NCBI GenBank assembly: GCA_002841395.1
Contig: PGZM01000005.1
Coordinates: 78,556-142,555 of the forward strand
Direction of reading: 5' to 3'
DNA: 64,000 bases
Source: Firmicutes bacterium HGW-Firmicutes-9
GTDB taxonomy: Bacteria; Bacillota; Clostridia; Christensenellales; CAG-138
The position numbers and the translations under genes were made by a program. Positions within the stretch are counted from its first letter, which is position 1, and each line of letters starts with the position of its first letter. Below the pieces are notes generated by a model, which was not told the origin of the DNA, did no database searches, and saw only the letters and a program-made list of their open reading frames with translations. Positions 9,535 to 17,940 of the stretch are shown one piece after another.

Positions 9535-10006
9535 AAGATTGTCTCCCTTTTCCACTTAAGTAAACAGCTGTATTCCGGTTTCTTCCGTACCGCTACAAAA
9601 GTCGTTCTCCGATATCCGATAAGGTTTACATGTTCTGCAACAGGTGGATTCACAGTATTAAGTGCAGTTTTTATAGTTTTACGCCTGACCATGATATTGT
9701 CGTATTATGACCTGATAATCTCAAACAATCATCCCTCCGAATGATCGTGTCCATCTGAACGAGAAACTCAGGTTTCGTGTCTATTATCAGCATCATAATA
9801 TCATACTATCAAATTTGTCGACAATGGACGATCATCGTCGGCATGCTAACGAAGTATCTCACACAGCTTTAATAGCTTGATATTTTACGGGTTGACAGCT
9901 TCCATAAACCCTTCGAACTCTTTATCGAGCAGTATATCAAACAGTGAACAAGTAAACAAGTTTTAGCTGTTAAACATATTGATGTTCTCTAAGGGTGAAG
10001 AAACTA
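9535..10006. other. Leader of the polysaccharide operon and AT-rich spacer without a gene
   Basis: No credible coding frame in either direction. If the promoter proposed at 9783-9812 is right, the polysaccharide operon has an untranslated leader of about 240 nt, long enough for an attenuation or antitermination element; no recognised riboswitch or terminator hairpin was identified in it. Confidence 0.5.
9783..9812 (-). promoter_or_regulatory. Putative promoter of the polysaccharide operon
   Basis: On the minus strand TTGATA (9807-9812) is followed after 18 bp by GATAAT (9783-9788). It points into the phosphohexomutase gene about 250 bp downstream. A second overlapping possibility (TTGTCG, 18 bp, TATTAT) exists, so the exact start point is uncertain. 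Confidence 0.4.
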
Positions 10007-11075
10007 TGACCTGCTCCATAAAAAGCAGTCTGTCTAAAAGAGGAAAATGATAAACCGAAGAGAAGGGAAAGGTGGTTGAAATGATGAAGAGTAATTACAC
10101 GGAGGAGCAGATCGCCTTTGCGTCAGAGTAGGCGGAACTGGGCACACGGATATTGGAAGCATGCCGGAAGCTCGGGATTGCGGAACAGACTTTACCATTG
10201 GAAGAGTAAGTTTAGCGGGATACTTCCTAGCGACATGAAGTGGTTTCGATAGCTGGAGAAGAGAGCGCAAAACTCAAGAAGCTTGTGACGGATATTGGCT
10301 TCGATATGCTGATGCTGCAGGATCTATTGACGAAAAATACTTTGAGGTCTGTCGAGAAGTGTGAAGTCGTGCAATACCTGTAAGAGCGTTTTGAAACAAT
10401 CAAAAGCAGGCGTTGTACAGTATTGCGAATCAATCGGTAATGGCATCTGAGGCAGCCAACCCGCGACGAGCAGGTTTTTGCGAATAAGAATCAGGGAAAT
10501 CGCCTCCGTGCGAAAGCGATGCGGATATCGACGGACCCATGTCCTCTTACTGCGTGAGGGTGGAAAATCAACTAAAAACGCGTTTTCAGGCTGTATATGC
10601 AAGAAGTATTGAACCTGAACGAACCTTAATGTCGAAAAAAGATCAGCGCTCCAAGGGCACCTGAGAAGGGGTTGACGTCGGTGGTGAACGTATGCTTATG
10701 TATGGGCTTCGTATCCGATCAATTGTACAATGGCAAGATGTTCCAGACGCTGACGGTGCTGGATACATTCAGCTGGGAAAAGTTAGCCATCTACGTAGAC
10801 AAATCGATCAAGGGCGAACAGGTCTACGAAGAACTGGAAGAAATCAAGGCAGCCCGCGGGCTGCAGAATCGCATCAATGTTGACAACAGGCCAGAGTTCA
10901 TCTCCTTGGCGCTGGATGCCTGGGTGTACTTCAACGAAGTCAAAATTGATTACTCCCGACCAGGTACGCCGACAGATAATTCGCATATAGAATCGTTCAA
11001 TGGCAGCTTCCGAGTTGAATGTCTGAACATGAACTAATCTATGTTTCTTGAGGACGCCAGCGCGCTACATTATCT
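10007..11075 (+). mobile_element. Decayed IS3-family insertion sequence
   Basis: Contains broken OrfA and OrfB reading frames of an IS3-family transposase. TGACCTGCTCC at 10007-10017 resembles the terminal inverted repeat of this group, but no matching right end was found, so the element looks truncated on the right at about 11075. It sits between the polysaccharide operon and the sterol-reductase-like pair. Confidence 0.6.
10081..11075 (+). pseudogene. IS3-family transposase OrfA/OrfB remnant
   Basis: Reading through stops and frameshifts: OrfA starts MMKSNYTEEQIAFA, continues AELGTRILEACRKLGIAEQT and ends with KLKKLVTDIGFDMLMLQDLL, the usual IS3 helix-turn-helix plus leucine-zipper pattern. 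OrfB's integrase core is readable from about 10680 (FVSDQLYNGKMFQTLTVLDT ... NVDNRPEFISLALD ... HIESFNGSFRVECLN). The first catalytic Asp of the DDE triad is replaced by Gly (MGFVSDQ where MDFVSDQ is expected), and an in-frame stop follows LNMN. OrfA has at least three stops. It cannot encode an active transposase. Confidence 0.85.
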
Positions 11076-11352
11076 CTAGCACCTTATGAGACAAAAAACA
11101 GCTCATGTCCAAGAATATAAATTTATTATTTCTATTTAATCTAATATAGCAAAAGGAAACCAACGAACCCGCATTTAACGCATTCTTAACGTACATGACC
11201 GTGAGAGGTTGCGATAGATTGCCAGAAATTACAAAACATTTCGAACACCACAACAGACGTGCATTTCGAAACATGCGAGACTGCGGGCGATTATCAAAGA
11301 TTAAGAACGATTAAGCCAAATAGTCAGTCAGCTCCGACTCTGAGGATTCGGA

Positions 11353-11455
11353 GCCGCAGTGTCGGTGTTTTTAGCGGCAGGCGGAGGGCAGCCGGCCAAA
11401 TTGCGAGCGGTGTGAGCGAGCAATGGACGGGTATCCGGAGGAATCCTTTCGGGCA
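11353..11455 (+). repeat. ~100-bp dispersed repeat, copy 1
   Basis: This 103-bp stretch is closely matched by 13686-13786 in the same orientation. Shared blocks include AGCGGCAGGCG, TGCGAGCGGTGTGAGCGAGC and CTTTCGGGCA. The two copies bracket the SDR and sterol-reductase-like genes. Nature unknown; it has no convincing coding frame. Confidence 0.75.
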
Positions 11456-11523
11456 TGACTTAAATCATAAGCAAAGCCCGCAAAATCTGCACTTCAAGTT
11501 CGTATGCATCATCAACAATATGA

Positions 11524-11553
11524 TATAATGTTGAAAATTTGTCATCCAACATT
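11524..11553 (+). promoter_or_regulatory. Putative -10 box and operator for the SDR/sterol-reductase pair
   Basis: TATAAT at 11524-11529 lies about 110 bp before the SDR start; no good -35 is seen, which could mean activator dependence. Overlapping it is an inverted repeat AATGTTG (11527-11533) / CAACATT (11547-11553), positioned as a repressor site would be. Confidence 0.35.
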
Positions 11554-11636
11554 CATAGCAATTGCTTTATCAGTGCCCTTCTTATCGTATTAGGAATTCA
11601 GGATTATTTCTTTCTTTTTGCAGAAAGGCAATTCGC

Positions 11637-12425
11637 ATGAAGAATTCACAGTTCAAGGAAAAATACGGACCGTATGCGTTGGTCGCCGGAGGATCGGACG
11701 GCCTTGGTTTCGCGTTTGCGGAGGCGGCGGCTCAGCGGGGATTGAACCTCGTTTTGATCGCGCGTCAGGCGGAACGGCTGCATGCGGCTGCTGAGCGGCT
11801 GAAAGCCGCTTACCATGTCGATGTGATTGCGATCGCAGCGGACATGGCCGACTTTGAGCAGGTGAAAGAACGGATCAGCGCGCTTTCGGTTTCAATCGGA
11901 CTTCTGATCTATAACGCGGCGTATGCTCCGATCGGGCGATTCGAAAACACGAGCGAAGAGCGTTTGTCGCTTGCGGTCGACGTCAACGTCAAGGCGCCGC
12001 TGCTTTTGACCAAGCTGCTCACAGAGCCCATGATTGCGCAAAAACGGGGCGGGATCGTGCTGATGTCCTCGCTTGCCGGAGGGCAGGGCAGCCCGAACAT
12101 CGCGACGTATGCCGCGACAAAATCGTTCAACGCCATACTTGCCGAAGGGCTTTGGAAAGAGCTGAAGCCGCACGGAGTCGATGTTGTCGCCTGCTGCGCG
12201 GGTGCGATCCTCACGCCAGGCTACCAGAAAGCTGAGAAAATCAAGCCGGCTCCCGGAACGCTGGAAGCAAGCGAAGTTGCCGAGCAGGCGTTAAACGCGT
12301 TGGGAAAGGGCCCGATCGTCATCCCGGGAATCGTTAACAAGATCGGTCGTTTTGTCCTTACGCGAATCATGAGCAGAAAAGCCGCCATTGAAATTATGTC
12401 GAAGAACACCGGAGGATTGTCATGA
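11637..12425 (+). CDS. SDR-family oxidoreductase (hydroxysteroid/3-ketoacyl reductase type)
   Basis: 262 residues from ATG at 11637 (AAAGG upstream; an in-frame ATG at 11562 adds an atypical extension). Classical SDR: cofactor loop VAGGSDGLGFA near residues 16-26, structural YNAAYAP in place of NNAG, catalytic Ser in MSSLAGG and YAATK as Tyr-Lys pair. The spacing and C-terminal helical tail resemble 17-beta-hydroxysteroid dehydrogenase 12/very-long-chain 3-ketoacyl reductases. The stop overlaps the start of the sterol-reductase-like gene (ATGA), so both are co-translated and likely act on the same lipid or steroid. Substrate is not known from sequence. Confidence 0.88.
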   Translation: MKNSQFKEKYGPYALVAGGSDGLGFAFAEAAAQRGLNLVLIARQAERLHAAAERLKAAYHVDVIAIAADMADFEQVKERISALSVSIGLLIYNAAYAPIGRFENTSEERLSLAVDVNVKAPLLLTKLLTEPMIAQKRGGIVLMSSLAGGQGSPNIATYAATKSFNAILAEGLWKELKPHGVDVVACCAGAILTPGYQKAEKIKPAPGTLEASEVAEQALNALGKGPIVIPGIVNKIGRFVLTRIMSRKAAIEIMSKNTGGLS

Positions 12426-13498
12426 AGACGTTTTTAGGATTAATCACCCCGCTCGTCGCATATGCCGTCATCACGCTGTTGCACCTCATCATACCCGTAA
12501 AGAAGATCAAGGGATATGTGAAAAACGAAGCAACCGGCGAAACCACCAACTACCGGATCAACGGTAAGTTTGTTCTGGTGCTCAGCATCGTGCTCTGGTA
12601 TCTGCTGGGCAGGTTCGATCTTGTTCCGTACACCTGGCTGTATGAAACCAGATGGTTGGGCTTGATCGGCGCGGTCGTCATCGGGCTGGTTTATTCCTTT
12701 ATTGTTGTGCTGAAGTATCCATCCACCGGAAAATCGTTTCTTGCGGATTTCTGGTATGGCAGGGCGAGAGACCCGCAGATCAAAGACGGTCTGCTCGACG
12801 CGAAGCTGTGGCTCTACTTAATCGGTGCCGTGATGCTCCAGCTGAACGTGCTATCGTTCGCGGCGTATCATGTCACGAATGTCGGGAACGTGAACCCTGG
12901 TTTTCTGCTCGGTTGCGCGCTGCTGACGTGGTTCTGCTTTGAATATTTGATCTTTGAGAAAGTCCATCTTTGGACATACGACTTTATCGCCGAACGCGTC
13001 GGGTTCAAGCTCGGTTTCGGGTGTCTTGCGTTCTATCCGTATTTCTATTCCGTCGCGCTCTGGTTTACGGCGCATCTGCCCAATCCCGGCCATCCCGTTT
13101 GGCAAACGATCCTTGCAGGGGTGCTGTTCTTCTGCGGGTGGGTGCTGACGCGTGGCGCAAACATGCAGAAGTACTTCTTCAAAGTTGCGCCCGACAGGAA
13201 GTTTCTTTGGATTCAACCGGAGGTGCTGACCGATGGCAAACGCACCCTGCTTGCCAATGGCTTCTGGGGCGCAAGCCGGCACATCAATTATCTTGGCGAG
13301 ATCATTCAGGCGGTCGCGATCGTACTTGCCACAGGCTACGCGGGGATTTGGATGCTGTGGCTGTATCCTGCATATTATGTTGGGCTGATGTTCTCCCGCC
13401 AGGCGGACGACGACAAAGTCTGTAAAGCAAAGTATGGAGGTCTTTGGGATCAATACACAGAGAAAGTCAAGTACAAGATGATTCCGTTTATCTATTGA
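12422..13498 (+). CDS. ERG4/ERG24-family sterol-reductase-like membrane protein
   Basis: 358 residues, about eight to nine hydrophobic segments. Three landmarks of the Delta14-/Delta24(28)-sterol reductase family are in order: DFWYGRARDPQI (109-120), the NADPH/sterol-site segment GFWGASRHINYLGE (280-293), and the C-terminal YGGLWDQYTEKVKYKMIPFI (338-357). Known members reduce carbon-carbon double bonds in sterols, mostly in eukaryotes and a few intracellular bacteria. No squalene or sterol synthesis genes are in the window, so the substrate may be an exogenous steroid or another polycyclic lipid; this is inference. Translationally coupled to the SDR gene. The alternative is a distantly related isoprenylcysteine-methyltransferase-fold protein. 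Confidence 0.82.
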   Translation: MKTFLGLITPLVAYAVITLLHLIIPVKKIKGYVKNEATGETTNYRINGKFVLVLSIVLWYLLGRFDLVPYTWLYETRWLGLIGAVVIGLVYSFIVVLKYPSTGKSFLADFWYGRARDPQIKDGLLDAKLWLYLIGAVMLQLNVLSFAAYHVTNVGNVNPGFLLGCALLTWFCFEYLIFEKVHLWTYDFIAERVGFKLGFGCLAFYPYFYSVALWFTAHLPNPGHPVWQTILAGVLFFCGWVLTRGANMQKYFFKVAPDRKFLWIQPEVLTDGKRTLLANGFWGASRHINYLGEIIQAVAIVLATGYAGIWMLWLYPAYYVGLMFSRQADDDKVCKAKYGGLWDQYTEKVKYKMIPFIY

Positions 13499-13523
13499 GC
13501 GCTGCTCGAACCGAGTACATATA

Positions 13524-13557
13524 AAACCAACGCCACCCTAAGGGTGGCATTGGTTTT
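13524..13557 (+). terminator. Rho-independent terminator after the sterol-reductase-like gene
   Basis: Stem AAACCAA-C-GCCACCC / GGGTGGC-A-TTGGTTT with a 3-nt loop and TTTTT, 26 bp after the stop codon. One of several terminators in the window built on the CCACCC/GGGTGG core. Confidence 0.85.
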
Positions 13558-13685
13558 TGGATAGTTAGTTCAGAAGGATTCGCTTACATTGCGGCAAACC
13601 TGCAATGACTCGGAGAAATTTCAATATTGAAAATGCATGCATTTCCTTTAACTCATAATTTCTCGCATAGCCTCGTAAAGTAAAC

Positions 13686-13786
13686 GCCGAAGTGTGCATT
13701 TTCAGCGGCAGGCGAAGCGTAGCCGTCCAATCTGCGAGCGGTGTGAGCGAGCAATAGATGGATAACCGGAGGATACCTTTCGGGCA
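13686..13786 (+). repeat. ~100-bp dispersed repeat, copy 2
   Basis: 101 bp matching 11353-11455 in direct orientation with scattered substitutions and short indels. Located downstream of the sterol-reductase-like gene's terminator and immediately before another terminator hairpin. Confidence 0.75.
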
Positions 13787-13799
13787 CGCCAAAGAAGAA

Positions 13800-13825
13800 G
13801 CCACCCGACTGGGTGGTCTCTTTTG
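13800..13825 (+). terminator. Orphan terminator hairpin
   Basis: GCCACCC-GACT-GGGTGGT followed by CTCTTTT. No intact gene ends just upstream on the plus strand, so it may be the relic of a lost gene or belong to the adjacent 100-bp repeat. Confidence 0.6.
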
Positions 13826-14208
13826 TTATCATCGATATATCAACGCAAGGCGTTTCAATGCGATAAGGTTATAATTAAGTATTTAACAACACAAGAATTA
13901 ATCTATTTAGTACTACTTTTTCACTAAAACGGCAGAATCTAAGAGGAATAGATGAAAACAAGTCCTTCGTCGGATACGCGGTAGGTTGGATGAAATTTCT
14001 CGTACTCTACTTCGTGAGCATAATTGTGTTTGGACAAGAATCGTCCAACTGAATAATAAATACTTCAACGATAGGAAACACCCAAATAAGAGCGGTTATT
14101 GATTTATGCGGAAGAAGGCTAGTTAGTAGGACTATTGAAAGCAGAATGATATGCTCGGAAAATTGCTGTTAAAAGAAGCGACCAATGGGTTGAACCGATG
14201 GACTGTCT
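13826..14208. other. AT-rich spacer, no recognisable gene
   Basis: About 380 bp between the orphan terminator and the AraC gene. A short plus-strand frame around 13950-14055 reads as a hydrophobic peptide but has no convincing start or family resemblance. Possibly decayed sequence. Confidence 0.4.
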
Positions 14209-15084
14209 TTACAGTTGATCTGCCGACAGCAGGATGGAGTTTTTCAGCGTTGGGTCAAACCGATTCTGAACTGCGGCCAACGTACGCACGTTCATGGTAT
14301 AGTTGTGTGGTAGCTGCGTTGGAGAATACCCGGTCATCGTCTTGAAGATTCGATTGAAATTGCGAATAGTGGAGAAGCCGCACTCCAGCATAAGTGACGA
14401 AATTGGAATTGAAGGATCATGTAAAAGAATGTCCACCGCGAACTCGATTCGAACTGTATTGAGATAGCGGGAAAACGGCATGCCGGAGATTTTACTAAAC
14501 CAACGAGAGAAATACGACTCAGACATGTTCATAAACGCCGCAGCTTCCTGAAATGTTGCGGATTCGATGTTTACTTCGATCCAGTTAAGTAGTTCTTTAT
14601 ATTTTGTTAAGTAGATTGCTTTGTCGACGTGCCGCTCAACGATGGGCTCATTTCGAAAGATATCGACTATCAGCTCGGTGATGAGCGCGCTTGCTCGAAA
14701 CGTATAGAAACGGTGTTTGTGGACTAATTCTTCCTGAATCTCTGTTAATTTGTACGCAATTTTATATTTATCATGAAAAGCAGGCGTCTTAAGTTGTAAC
14801 TTGTCTGTAATTCCCTTGGTCAGCGCCTTGTCATACAGACAAACGTAAAGAATGTTGTTTTCATTGGCGTTGATATAGTGTACGTCTCCGCTGGGGCAGA
14901 AGAGAGCGTCTCCCGCGCTGAGCTCAAAAAGATTATCATTTACCATGATGCTCGCCCGACCACGTTCACAAACGATTAATTCATGCTCCAGATGCCAGTG
15001 TGAAATGTTATGTAAGTTTAAATATCGTCCAATCCAGATGGGATCTTCCCCGCGAGAAAGTCGCTGCTCGTACTTGGCCAGCAC
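14209..15084 (-). CDS. AraC-family transcriptional regulator with cupin sensor domain
   Basis: 291 residues from a GTG at 15084 with AGGTG upstream. Residues about 15-100 form a cupin (HWHLEHELIVCERG, CPSGDVHYI), the usual ligand-sensing half. The C-terminal 100 residues hold two helix-turn-helices: FQEAAAFMNMSESYFSRWF and ISSLMLECGFSTIRNFNRIF, followed by MTGYSPTQL. Transcribed divergently from the membrane alpha/beta hydrolase gene 209 bp away, so activation of that gene is the obvious hypothesis. Ligand unknown. Confidence 0.92.
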   Translation of the reverse strand: MLAKYEQRLSRGEDPIWIGRYLNLHNISHWHLEHELIVCERGRASIMVNDNLFELSAGDALFCPSGDVHYINANENNILYVCLYDKALTKGITDKLQLKTPAFHDKYKIAYKLTEIQEELVHKHRFYTFRASALITELIVDIFRNEPIVERHVDKAIYLTKYKELLNWIEVNIESATFQEAAAFMNMSESYFSRWFSKISGMPFSRYLNTVRIEFAVDILLHDPSIPISSLMLECGFSTIRNFNRIFKTMTGYSPTQLPHNYTMNVRTLAAVQNRFDPTLKNSILLSADQL

Positions 15085-15160
15085 TTGTTCATCACCTGCT
15101 TTCGAAGGATAACGTTACCACGAAAGACAATAAATGTCCATTGTGTGATATGAAAAGACT

Positions 15161-15188
15161 TTTACTGAACATCGAAATCAATTATATT
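15161..15188 (+). promoter_or_regulatory. Putative promoter of the membrane hydrolase gene
   Basis: TTTACT (15161-15166), 16-bp spacer, TATATT (15183-15188), leaving a leader of about 100 nt. The -35 is imperfect, compatible with AraC-type activation from the divergent gene. Confidence 0.35.
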
Positions 15189-15293
15189 GTTACTTAGCTG
15201 ATCAGCCATTTCAACTTTGCGGCACATTTTCCTGTAAGAACAATCAGAAATGCCGAAAAACAAACAATCTAATATTGTGGAGGAGAGGTACTA

Positions 15294-17177
15294 ATGGAAG
15301 GCGCAAAAGCAAATAAGCGCGTTGTGCGGGTTTGGCTTTGGATTTGTGTGGCTTTCATGCTTATTAGCATGGTCGGAGCCAGTCTTGTTCAGAGTTCGGG
15401 CGGCAACGTCATCATTAAGGATTTCCAACTTGTCGTAAGCGACGGCAAGAAGATCAATGCCCAGATCTACGTTCCCAAGGATGCGTCCGCGGAGCATAAG
15501 CTCCCGCTGGTCATTGCACAGCACGGCAGCCAGCATAATCTGGAAATGCAGGATATGAACATGGTCGAGCTGTCCAGACGTGGATACATCGTGATCTCTT
15601 CGGATGCGTTCCGTCACGGTTCATCTACGGCGGGAACCAATCTTTCCCGCGCGGAAGCGTTCTCTAACGTCATCTACATGGTGGATTACGCTAGCGAGTT
15701 CCTCGATATCGTCGATACTGATAAGATCGGTCTTGTCGGTCACTCGATGGGCGCCGCGATCGTCACCACCACCCTGCAGCATTTTGTAACGCAGGAAGCG
15801 CTAGGCCTCGGCGAGAACAAAATCGCTGCCTGCCTCGAAATCGGTTATGATCCGAGCTACGTGCCCTACGAAATCGAAGGCGTAGACCATCCGGTTATTG
15901 CGGATTCCGACTGGGGCGTAATCGCGGGCAAGTACGATGAGTACTTCTTCCGTCAGGAAGACGCCGGCAACGATCCCGCGCGCATTCTGGAGAGCGCAGC
16001 CGCGCTTGCCTTTGTGCAGCAGGTTGATTCCACTGCCACCGGTCCTGTTGTAGACGGCCAGTTCTATCGCGGAGAAATCAACGGCGAAGAATACCTGCGC
16101 GTTTATTATCAGAATCCCGAAATCCACCCCCAGAACGTCTTCTCGACCAAGACCGCTGCGGATGTTGTAGACTTCTTCTACGAGTCGCTTGGCGTTCCGG
16201 ATGGACACGCTGTGATCGCTTCCTCCAACCAGACCTGGGTCTGGAAGCAGGCGTTCAACTGCCTCGGTCTGATCGGCATCCTGATCTTCCTTTTCCAGTT
16301 TGCCTCCTGGATCATGGATTCCGTTCCCTACTTTGCTTCTCTGAAGGCAACATCGAACCCGCCGGCAGCACCTGCCCTCGATACCGGCAAGAAGAAGGCT
16401 GCGTTCTGGGTAACCTACCTGATCAACCTTGCACTACCCGCGCTCTTGGCAATGCCGGTTATGCACTACTGGGTCGGCAAAGAGTCCTTTGCGCCGTCGA
16501 CTGCGACGAAGTGGTTTGGCGTTGGCGCGCTCAACGAAATTGCTGTTTGGGCGGTTGTCGTTAGCATCTGCTTGCTGGGCGTCATGCTGCTCAACACTCT
16601 GCTGTTTGGCAGAAAGTTCGGCATCAAAGTCGATTCCTGGGGCGTGAAGATCTCGCTCAAGGATCTCTGGAAGAGCCTGCTGCTTGCCATCATGACCTTT
16701 GGCGCGGCGTGCCTGATTCTCTTCTTTGCGGACTTTGCATTCAACACCGACTTCCGCATCTGGCTGATCGCCATGCGCGTGTTCACCGTGGACAAGGTAC
16801 TCTTCCTGATCGCCTATGTGCCTGCGTTCATGCTGTTCTATCTGGTGAACTCGATTCTGGTCAACGGCTGCAACCGCGTAGAAGGCATGCCGGATTGGCT
16901 GGTGACGGTCATCAGCTGCCTCGCGAATGCGGCGGGCATCGCAGTGTTGATCTCCATTCAGTACATCGTGTATGCAAAGACGGGTACGTTCGTATTCAAC
17001 GCAATGCGTACGCATAACCTGTTCCCGTTCGTGGTGCTCGTGCCCATCGCGACCATCATCACCCGCTCTTACTTCAAGAAGACCGGCAAGATCTACGTTG
17101 GCTCGTTCACGATTGCCATGCTGTACACCATCATGAGCATTGTGCAGTTCTCTGCCAACATGAGCGTGCTGCCGTAA
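15294..17177 (+). CDS. Alpha/beta hydrolase fused to a polytopic membrane domain
   Basis: 627 residues, good ribosome binding site (GGAGGAGAGG). A first membrane segment at about 12-32 is followed by an alpha/beta-hydrolase domain (about 45-300) predicted to face outside: oxyanion region QHGSQHN near 77-83, the DAFRHGSS strand, and nucleophile elbow GLVGHSMGAA with Ser151. The C-terminal half (about 315-627) has around eight hydrophobic segments. An extracytoplasmic esterase or dienelactone-hydrolase-like activity anchored to a membrane module is suggested; substrate is unknown. Divergent AraC regulator upstream, strong terminator downstream. Confidence 0.8.
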   Translation: MEGAKANKRVVRVWLWICVAFMLISMVGASLVQSSGGNVIIKDFQLVVSDGKKINAQIYVPKDASAEHKLPLVIAQHGSQHNLEMQDMNMVELSRRGYIVISSDAFRHGSSTAGTNLSRAEAFSNVIYMVDYASEFLDIVDTDKIGLVGHSMGAAIVTTTLQHFVTQEALGLGENKIAACLEIGYDPSYVPYEIEGVDHPVIADSDWGVIAGKYDEYFFRQEDAGNDPARILESAAALAFVQQVDSTATGPVVDGQFYRGEINGEEYLRVYYQNPEIHPQNVFSTKTAADVVDFFYESLGVPDGHAVIASSNQTWVWKQAFNCLGLIGILIFLFQFASWIMDSVPYFASLKATSNPPAAPALDTGKKKAAFWVTYLINLALPALLAMPVMHYWVGKESFAPSTATKWFGVGALNEIAVWAVVVSICLLGVMLLNTLLFGRKFGIKVDSWGVKISLKDLWKSLLLAIMTFGAACLILFFADFAFNTDFRIWLIAMRVFTVDKVLFLIAYVPAFMLFYLVNSILVNGCNRVEGMPDWLVTVISCLANAAGIAVLISIQYIVYAKTGTFVFNAMRTHNLFPFVVLVPIATIITRSYFKKTGKIYVGSFTIAMLYTIMSIVQFSANMSVLP

Positions 17178-17212
17178 TCGAACCAACCAGTAACTCCATA
17201 TAAACGAATGCA

Positions 17213-17250
17213 ATGCAGGGTTTCCGGGAATACCGGAGACCCTGCATTCT
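17213..17250 (+). terminator. Terminator of the membrane hydrolase gene
   Basis: Stem ATGCAGGG-TTTCCGG with loop GAATA and the returning CCGGAGACCCTGCAT, then TCTTAAAT. Strong stem, modest U-tract. Confidence 0.75.
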
Positions 17251-17257
17251 TAAATAT

Positions 17258-17283
17258 AGTAAAGACCACCCAGCTGGATGGTC
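17258..17283 (-). terminator. Terminator of the two-component/methyltransferase operon
   Basis: On the minus strand GACCATCC-AGCT-GGGTGGTC followed by TTTACTATATTT, 26 bp after the methyltransferase stop. Back to back with the converging plus-strand terminator. Confidence 0.7.
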
Positions 17284-17309
17284 CTGATTAACCAATATAG
17301 GATAGAACA

Positions 17310-17930
17310 TCATCGCGGCGTACAAACATACCAAGCCGCGCGCTTGTCTACGTCGATCACGCGAACTTCGGAGAAGCATTTCTCCATCTCTGTGATGCAA
17401 TCCTCCATTTCGCGTTTGGGGTTTTTGATAAAGCGGAAGTAATCGCCGCGTTCCAGCCACTCGACGAATGAGGTCAAGAACGAGCGGTTCTGATTGTAGT
17501 CGTAGATGATGACTCTGCTCTTTGTCACCCTGCGCATTTCGGCATACAGCTTCATTCGCTCGCTTTTCTGCAATCCATGGGCAACATAAGAGGCGATTGA
17601 AAGATCAAACGACTTGTCTTCAAACGGCAAGCGCTCCAGCGCAGTTGCCTGGAGAAACCGGATGTCCGCATTCTCCGGCTGCCGCTTGGCGACGGCCAGC
17701 ATCTTCTCTGCTGGATCAACGCCGGTCACCGAAAGCCCTGCTTCATGGAGGGCGGAGCAAAGCGCACCCGTACCGCAGCCGACGTCGAGGATGCTTCCGT
17801 ATCCGTTCGATTTCCAATCGTCTGCGACGCTGTGGATAACTTCCCGATAACGATTCTTCTGTTTGTTGTAAAACAAGCCGTAAACGGGCGCGATGAAGTT
17901 AAAGAGGAAGTTGTGATTCTCCTTGCTCAT
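17310..17930 (-). CDS. Class I SAM-dependent methyltransferase
   Basis: 206 residues. Methyltransf_11-type domain: SAM motif I ILDVGCGTGALCSAL near residue 42, acidic loop TGVDPAEKML near 67, and motif II/III region LPFEDKSFDLSIASYV near 105. Last gene of the operon with the histidine kinase, 10 bp after its stop. Small-molecule or lipid target is possible; nothing in the sequence fixes it. Confidence 0.88.
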   Translation of the reverse strand: MSKENHNFLFNFIAPVYGLFYNKQKNRYREVIHSVADDWKSNGYGSILDVGCGTGALCSALHEAGLSVTGVDPAEKMLAVAKRQPENADIRFLQATALERLPFEDKSFDLSIASYVAHGLQKSERMKLYAEMRRVTKSRVIIYDYNQNRSFLTSFVEWLERGDYFRFIKNPKREMEDCITEMEKCFSEVRVIDVDKRAAWYVCTPR

Positions 17931-17940
17931 GCTGATACAC

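Noticed and set aside
13826..14208. Small membrane-protein gene at about 13950-14055
   Set aside because: The frame lacks a start codon with a ribosome binding site and is very short.
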